A stretch of DNA of 10,598 nucleotides from Chloroflexaceae bacterium UBA1466 (GTDB lineage: Bacteria; Chloroflexota; Chloroflexia; Chloroflexales; Chloroflexaceae), in NCBI GenBank assembly GCA_002325605.1, contig DCSM01000034.1, forward strand, positions 1 to 10,598, in the 5' to 3' direction. Below are positions 5,730 through 10,598 of this stretch, piece after piece (positions within the stretch are counted from its first letter, which is position 1; the number at the start of each line of letters is the position of its first letter). Below the pieces are notes generated by a model, which saw only the letters and a list, made by a program, of their open reading frames with translations, was not told where the DNA came from and did no database searches. The translations under genes and the position numbers were made by a program.

Positions 5730-8700
5730 ATGAACCAACATGCTCCCTTTTGTATCTTTCTCGAAGCAGAGACTTCGGCTTTGACCAATGCAATCACTAC
5801 TGAATTGCTGGAAAAGATCGGGTTTTATCGCACGCAGAAACAAGATACCCTTTTGGTGCGGGTGAAGCACACGCTTGAAAGCTTGGCTCAAACCCTGCGG
5901 GATGAGGATCGGGCCAGTTTTCAAACTTGGGTCAACGTTGGGCTAGAGAGCCTCTTGGCGGAGGGAGTTCCGTTTGAAGAGGTTACCCAGCTAATGATCC
6001 TTCAGCGCCAACAGCTAACGCGGGTTGGGCTGAAGGCGGTGGCCCAGCGGGTTGCGAATGCGGATGAAAGCTTGTTGGCGCTGCTCGCGCTCTTTGATGA
6101 ATTCTTCTTCACAATCAGTCAATTCTATGCGAGTCAAACCGCAAAAGCGCTGGCCCAAACCCAGCTTTTGAATAGCGAATTAGCCCACCAAGCGACGGAA
6201 TTGCGGCTTTTTCGGGCCCTGGCCGAAATCGCTCCCGACGGCGTGGCCGTGTCTGATCTGACGGGCAAATTCATCTATTGCAACCCGGCCCAGCGCGCTT
6301 TGATGGGCTATGACCCTGTTGCTAAACAGACCAACCTCAGCGATGCTTTCGTGCTTGACCACCCTGGGCAACTTGAAGGAATGGTAGCCACTGCGTTGAG
6401 TGAAGGCTTTTGGCAAGGCATTATTCCCTATCGGCGCGCCGACGGCACAACTTTTGCGGGCAATCTCTCCGGCTTTGTCATTCGTACCCCCGACGGCCAA
6501 CCTTGTAATTTAGCAGGCATTGTGCGCGATGAGTCCGCCGCCCTCCAACTTGACGAGGAATTGCGGCAACATCGAGAGCATTTAGAGGACTTGGTCGCTG
6601 CCCGCACTGCCGAAATGGCCGCCACCAACCACCGTCTTCAGCAGGAGGTCGCCGAACGCGAAAGGGTTGAACATTCCCTTCGCAAGAGCGAAGAGCAAAT
6701 CCGAACGGTCTTAGAATTTACCTATGATTGGGAATATTGGATGGATGCGGAGGGCATGTATCTTTATGTTTCCCCCGCTTGCGAGCGGATTACGGGCCAT
6801 CCGCCCGCGGAGTTTCTAGCAAATCCCAACCTTTTCGGCCAGCTTATTCACCCCGATGATCAAGAAATAGTTCAAAAACATCTGGAGGACGAGGCCAAGC
6901 AAAGAATTCCGGCTTCAATCGACTTTCGACTTATCTCGCAGCAGGGGGAAGAACGGTGGATTAGCCATGTCTGCCAGCCCGTCTTTAATGATAATGGGCG
7001 CTGGATTGGAACCCATGCCAGCAACCTGGATGTTTCAGAACATAAACAGGTTGAAAAGGAGATTATTGATTGGAAACGCCGCTATGAACTGATTGTATCG
7101 GCTTCAGGACAGATTGTCTATGACTATAACATTCCAACCGGGGTCATTCTGTGGAGCGGGGGTGTTGAGCAAGTTTTGGGCTACAGCCTGGCCGAGATGC
7201 AAAACGGGTTTCAGCAATGGGTCGACCTAATCCACCCTGAAGACCGCATTGAAACCATTCGAGCTTTAGAGCTTGCCGAGCAGACAGGGGAATTTTTTGA
7301 CGTTATTTATCGTTATCGGCATAAAGCTGGGCACTATCTTTGGGTTTATGATCGAGGGTTTTTTGGCTTAGATGCGAAGGGGCAAGCGATCTCGATGCTT
7401 GGGATGATGCAAGACATCTCCGAGCGCAAGCGGCTCGAAACCCAAGTCCAGGAACTGTTGTTGCGGCGCATGCGCCAAGTGCAAACCTCAACTGATATTG
7501 CCCAACAAATCTCAACGGCCTCTTCTTTGACCGAACTCTTTAAGCGTGTGATTGCCCTGGCCCAAGAGCGGTTTGATTATTCCCATATCCAAGTTTTTCG
7601 GGCCGATGCGGGGCATCACAGCCTGACCCTTGTGGCCGCCACGGGCGAAGTCGGGCAGCGAATGCAGGACGCAGGCTGCACGGTTGAATTTGGCAAAGGC
7701 TTGATTGGCCAGACCGTGCTCACGAAGCAGCCGATCCTTGTCTCTGAGGTGCAACAATCTGCCATCTATCTACCGAGTCCCTATCTGCCACAGACTAAAG
7801 GCGAATTGGCGATCCCAATCATCTTTCGCGGGGAAGTTCTGGGAGTCTTGGATGTTCAAACGAACCAAGCCAATCTCCTTTCGCAGGAAGACGAGGTTTT
7901 GCTCTTGGGCTTATGTGGACAAATCGCCAGCGCGATCAACAGTACCAAACTCCTTGAAGATGCGAATATCTTTCGCCTTTTCTCCGATGCGGCGGGGCAA
8001 GGCTTAGGCATCGCGGGCCTGGAGGGGAATGTGGTTTATATGAATCCTTCCCTTTATCGGCTTTTGGGCGCAGAAAGCCTGAGCGATGTCTTGGGCAAAT
8101 CGGTGGCCTCCTTCTACCCCCCCGAATTACAGGAACTCTTGGCTAACGAAGTCATCCCCACGGTCATCCAAAAGGATCAATGGGTCGGCGAAATGGATCT
8201 CATCAATGAGGCTGGAACCACCACTACAACGATTCAAAATGTCTTCTTGATTCGGGATGACCTCCACCAACCCCGTTATATTGCCAATGTCGTGACTGAT
8301 ATATCTGGGCAGAAGCAGATTGAGGCTGAAATCCGACAACAAGTAGCCGAACAGACTGCTAAACTCACGATCTTTCGAGCTTTAGTCGAGCATGCCCCCG
8401 ATGGGATTGCAGTCAGGGATCTGAAAGGCGAATTTATCTATACCAATCCTGCTTTCCATACGATGATTGGCTATGATTCCGCAACCCATCCAACCAACAT
8501 GCGGGAGGTTATTGTGCTTGATAGCCCCAGCCAAATTGATGAAATGATGGACAGCTTAGTGCAAAAAGGAATTTGGAAAGGAATTCTGACCTATCAGCGG
8601 GCCGATGGCACAACTTTTGATGGTAATCTCTCTTCCTTTGCCATTCGGGGGCCTGATGGGCAGCCCTGCAACATCGGGGGAATTGTCCGCGATATTACGG

Positions 8701-9161
8701 AGGAGAAACGGGCGGCAGCGGAACGGGCCCAGCTCCAGGAGACCATCATCCAAATGCAAGAGGCTACGTTGCGCGAACTCTCAAGCCCCTTGATGCCGAT
8801 AGCCGACGCGGTGGTGGTGATGCCGCTTATTGGCACGATCAACTCGCGCCGTGCCAACCAGGTCATGGAGACCTTGTTGGAGGGAATTGTGGAACACCAA
8901 GCGGAGCTTGCGATCTTAGACATCACGGGTGTGCCAGCGGTTGACGCGCAAGTGGCGCAGGTCTTAGTGCAAATGGCGAAAGCTACGCGCCTGTTGGGGG
9001 CACAAGTCATTATCACGGGTATCCAGCCCACAATGGCTCTGTTACTTCTGGACTTAGAGGTCAATCTGGAAGAAATTGTTACCCTTAGCAGTCTGCAAAA
9101 GGGAATTGCGTATGCCCTCAAAGCACAGCATTTGCTTCCCGTAAGCCATAGTGGAAGGTAA
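5730..9161 (+). CDS. Large RsbR-like sensor: helical N-domain, PAS x3, GAF, PAS x2, STAS
   Basis: This 1143-residue cytosolic sensor has no membrane segment or kinase domain. Order: alpha-helical region 1-155 (possibly an RsbR/RsbU-type N-domain, uncertain); PAS1 about 160-270; coiled coil 275-328; PAS2 about 331-440; PAS3 about 450-565; GAF about 588-745; PAS4 about 748-860; PAS5 about 880-990; linker; STAS about 1025-1135. The linker and STAS entrance (LSSPLMPIAD, VVVMPLIGTI, LDITGVPAVD, ITGIQP) mark the RsbR family, which scaffolds stressosomes and sequesters the RsbT switch kinase. PAS1 and PAS5 align without gaps over 107 residues with 62 identities, an internal duplication. The positions matching Bacillus RsbR T171 and T205 are S1039 and A1073. 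The start is supported by AGAGGA 6 nt upstream. The gene follows the topA terminator; I see no clear promoter in the 218-bp spacer. Ligands of the PAS and GAF domains cannot be told from sequence. Confidence 0.93.
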   Translation: MNQHAPFCIFLEAETSALTNAITTELLEKIGFYRTQKQDTLLVRVKHTLESLAQTLRDEDRASFQTWVNVGLESLLAEGVPFEEVTQLMILQRQQLTRVGLKAVAQRVANADESLLALLALFDEFFFTISQFYASQTAKALAQTQLLNSELAHQATELRLFRALAEIAPDGVAVSDLTGKFIYCNPAQRALMGYDPVAKQTNLSDAFVLDHPGQLEGMVATALSEGFWQGIIPYRRADGTTFAGNLSGFVIRTPDGQPCNLAGIVRDESAALQLDEELRQHREHLEDLVAARTAEMAATNHRLQQEVAERERVEHSLRKSEEQIRTVLEFTYDWEYWMDAEGMYLYVSPACERITGHPPAEFLANPNLFGQLIHPDDQEIVQKHLEDEAKQRIPASIDFRLISQQGEERWISHVCQPVFNDNGRWIGTHASNLDVSEHKQVEKEIIDWKRRYELIVSASGQIVYDYNIPTGVILWSGGVEQVLGYSLAEMQNGFQQWVDLIHPEDRIETIRALELAEQTGEFFDVIYRYRHKAGHYLWVYDRGFFGLDAKGQAISMLGMMQDISERKRLETQVQELLLRRMRQVQTSTDIAQQISTASSLTELFKRVIALAQERFDYSHIQVFRADAGHHSLTLVAATGEVGQRMQDAGCTVEFGKGLIGQTVLTKQPILVSEVQQSAIYLPSPYLPQTKGELAIPIIFRGEVLGVLDVQTNQANLLSQEDEVLLLGLCGQIASAINSTKLLEDANIFRLFSDAAGQGLGIAGLEGNVVYMNPSLYRLLGAESLSDVLGKSVASFYPPELQELLANEVIPTVIQKDQWVGEMDLINEAGTTTTTIQNVFLIRDDLHQPRYIANVVTDISGQKQIEAEIRQQVAEQTAKLTIFRALVEHAPDGIAVRDLKGEFIYTNPAFHTMIGYDSATHPTNMREVIVLDSPSQIDEMMDSLVQKGIWKGILTYQRADGTTFDGNLSSFAIRGPDGQPCNIGGIVRDITEEKRAAAERAQLQETIIQMQEATLRELSSPLMPIADAVVVMPLIGTINSRRANQVMETLLEGIVEHQAELAILDITGVPAVDAQVAQVLVQMAKATRLLGAQVIITGIQPTMALLLLDLEVNLEEIVTLSSLQKGIAYALKAQHLLPVSHSGR

Positions 9162-9190
9162 AATCTTCTGGTGCTGCAACCGACCTGGAA

Positions 9191-9233
9191 GAGTCGGGCC
9201 AAGAGAAGTACTTGAGTCGGGCCAAGAAATGTA
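9191..9233. repeat. 20-bp imperfect direct repeat
   Basis: GAGTCGGGCCAAGAGAAGTA (9191-9210) recurs as GAGTCGGGCCAAGAAATGTA (9214-9233), 18 of 20 bases identical with a 23-bp period. It sits between the two sensor genes and directly abuts the hairpin that follows. Confidence 0.65.
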
Positions 9234-9255
9234 GGCCAGGCAGCCTTGCCTGGCC
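9234..9255. repeat. Perfect 9-bp hairpin between the sensor genes
   Basis: GGCCAGGCA (9234-9242) and TGCCTGGCC (9247-9255) enclose the 4-base loop GCCT. The stem is GC-rich and perfect, but no T-run follows (CTGAGTTACA). It could slow or end transcription of the upstream gene, or be a dispersed palindromic repeat. It lies 72 nt before the next start codon. Confidence 0.6.
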
Positions 9256-9327
9256 CTGAGTTACAAGGCTTTAGGGAATGGAAACTAGCCAGAAGTAATT
9301 ATAACCACCTGAAAGTGAGCTATATCT

Positions 9328-10598
9328 ATGAATGCAGACCAGGAAAACTTAACAGCACATGACTTTAAGGCAGCCCAAAGAGCGTTATTAGTTGAGAACA
9401 TTGCCAAAGAGATTCTCAAAGAGCTTGGTAAGCAGGTTGAAGAGGGGGAAGATATAGCTAGAAAGAAGATTGGGAAAGTCTTAGAAGCTCACCTCAGCGA
9501 ATTGGCTATCTTTAACCAGGCTCAAACGCCGCGAGGGGTTGAGGCTTCGTCGCCCGCAAGCGCGAGGAGTCAAGTTATAAACCTCCAGCTTTTTGAGACC
9601 CTGATTGAGAAGGCCGCTTATGGGGTACTTGTTACAGGAATAGATGGGGTTGTGCAATATGCGAACCCTGCGGCGCTGCGGTTACACGGCCTCACTGAGC
9701 CTGCGGAGATCTTAGGAAAGCAGACCCCTGGGATGGCCCAAGAAGAGATGCTAACCATTGGGCAAGATCTGCTCCCCGCGCTGGCGAAGCAGGGGCAATG
9801 GAATGGGCGGATCTGGTATCAAAGGGCCGATGGGCAACGGTGGCTGGGGCAACATTCCTGCTTCCTCATCCGAGGGCGGGAAGGGGAGGCTGAGGCTATC
9901 GCAGCCTTTAGCCAAGATATTACTGGCGAACACCAAGTTCAACAAGAATTCGTGCAACTTAATGTGCAATTGCATGCTCAAGCGGAGGCTTTGCAGGAAA
10001 GCCAGAAGATGTTGAGCATCATCTTGGACAATACGCCCGGCATTCTGCTCTTTGCGAAGAATATGCAAGGGCAGATCATTCTGTGTAATCAGGGGTTTGA
10101 GACCTTCCTTCAGCAAAGTCGGGAATCGCTCTATGGCAAGACGGTCTATGATATATTGCCCAAGGAAGCAGCCGACTTTATTGCAGCCAACGAGCGGGAA
10201 ATGTTAGAGCAAGGGAAACCCCTTGAAGTAGAGGAGGAAGTGCGAAAAGAGGATGGAACCTTTACCTATGTCTCCCGCAAGTTCCCCCTCTATGATAAGG
10301 AAGGGGTGATGCATGGTCTCTTTAGTCTCTCAACTGACATTACGGAGCGAAAAAGGGTCGAGGAGGAGCGGGCAGTCTTCCAGAACCAGGTGATTGCCAT
10401 GCAGCGCGAGGCGATGCTGCTAATCTCTACGCCACTGATCCCGCTGGCGGATGGGGTCGTGGTGATGCCGCTTATTGGCAGCATTGACCATCTCCGTGTC
10501 CAGCAGGTCATGGAGACCTTGTTGGAAGGGATTGTAACGCATCAAGCGGAGGTTGCAATCCTTGATATTACAGGCGTGCCGACGATTGACAACCTCGT
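9328..10598 (+). CDS. RsbR-like sensor PAS-PAS-STAS (partial, C-terminus off the right edge)
   Basis: The frame is open from ATG 9328 to the window end (423 codons). Residues 1-70 are charged and helical (I-A-K-E-I-L-K-E-L-G), unlike the N-terminus of the upstream protein. PAS A covers about 88-200 (GVLVTGIDGVVQYANPAA, ending S-Q-D-I-T), PAS B about 227-345 (ending S-T-D-I-T-E-R-K), then a short coiled coil, and the STAS domain opens near residue 370 (VVVMPLIGSI, LDITGVPTID). From the STAS entrance to the last shared residue it matches the upstream protein at 41 of 56 positions, so the two are paralogues. At the positions of Bacillus RsbR T171 and T205 it has H388 and N422. The gene starts 166 nt after the upstream one, same strand; a weak GAAAGTGAG precedes the ATG and a possible TATAAC (9300-9305) lacks a -35 partner. 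Co-transcription with the upstream gene is possible. Role by family: stressosome-type signalling; partners are not in the window. Confidence 0.9.
   Translation, partial: MNADQENLTAHDFKAAQRALLVENIAKEILKELGKQVEEGEDIARKKIGKVLEAHLSELAIFNQAQTPRGVEASSPASARSQVINLQLFETLIEKAAYGVLVTGIDGVVQYANPAALRLHGLTEPAEILGKQTPGMAQEEMLTIGQDLLPALAKQGQWNGRIWYQRADGQRWLGQHSCFLIRGREGEAEAIAAFSQDITGEHQVQQEFVQLNVQLHAQAEALQESQKMLSIILDNTPGILLFAKNMQGQIILCNQGFETFLQQSRESLYGKTVYDILPKEAADFIAANEREMLEQGKPLEVEEEVRKEDGTFTYVSRKFPLYDKEGVMHGLFSLSTDITERKRVEEERAVFQNQVIAMQREAMLLISTPLIPLADGVVVMPLIGSIDHLRVQQVMETLLEGIVTHQAEVAILDITGVPTIDNL

Noticed and set aside
5563..5793. Minus-strand frames across the topA/sensor spacer
   Set aside because: They are translations of palindromic repeat DNA and lack any protein signature.
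8594..9202. 202-codon minus-strand frame
   Set aside because: It is wholly antisense to the PAS5-STAS coding region, which has clear domain conservation in the plus frame; the long open frame reflects codon bias.
9234..9255. Hairpin as a standard intrinsic terminator of the large sensor gene
   Set aside because: The stem is strong, but no T-run follows on either strand, so it is annotated only as a hairpin repeat.
1..10598. CRISPR array, tRNA, rRNA or intact insertion sequence
   Set aside because: I saw no regularly spaced repeat array, no cloverleaf or rRNA signature, and no transposase reading frame; only short palindromes possibly related to IS ends.

Overview
The window looks like about 50% GC chromosomal DNA from a bacterium, most probably a member of the Chloroflexota. 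This rests on two signs: very large cytosolic RsbR-like sensors built from PAS, GAF and STAS modules, and a secreted protein whose repeats lead into a Thr/Pro-rich T-P-T-D-T type linker. Both are common in that phylum. The assignment is an inference; no rRNA gene is present to test it.

Layout: (1) Bases 1-1916, minus strand, carry a secreted protein that runs off the left edge. It has a signal peptide and two tandem copies of a roughly 280-residue module, each bounded by cysteines. (2) Bases 1917-3132 hold no convincing protein gene. They contain a minus-strand promoter followed about 60 nt later by an intrinsic terminator (a candidate small RNA or attenuator), an AT-rich stretch, and a near-consensus promoter for topA. 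(3) Bases 3133-5511, plus strand, encode DNA topoisomerase I (TopA), with an intrinsic terminator whose stem encloses the stop codon. (4) Bases 5512-5729 are a spacer of nested palindromic repeats. (5) Bases 5730-9161, plus strand, encode a 1143-residue sensor with a helical N-terminus, three PAS domains, a GAF domain, two more PAS domains and an RsbR-type STAS domain. (6) Bases 9162-9327 are a short spacer with a 20-bp direct repeat and a perfect 9-bp hairpin. (7) Bases 9328-10598, plus strand, are the first 423 codons of a second, shorter PAS-PAS-STAS protein that runs off the right edge.

The two sensors are paralogues: 41 of 56 aligned residues at the STAS entrance are identical, and one 23-nt DNA stretch is identical. 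They probably feed a stressosome-like partner-switching pathway (RsbR/RsbS/RsbT type), but no RsbS, RsbT kinase or PP2C phosphatase lies in the window. The point most worth attention is that the threonines phosphorylated in Bacillus RsbR are replaced: Ser and Ala in the large protein, His and Asn in the partial one. topA is a housekeeping gene with its own promoter and terminator and is probably not functionally linked to its neighbours.
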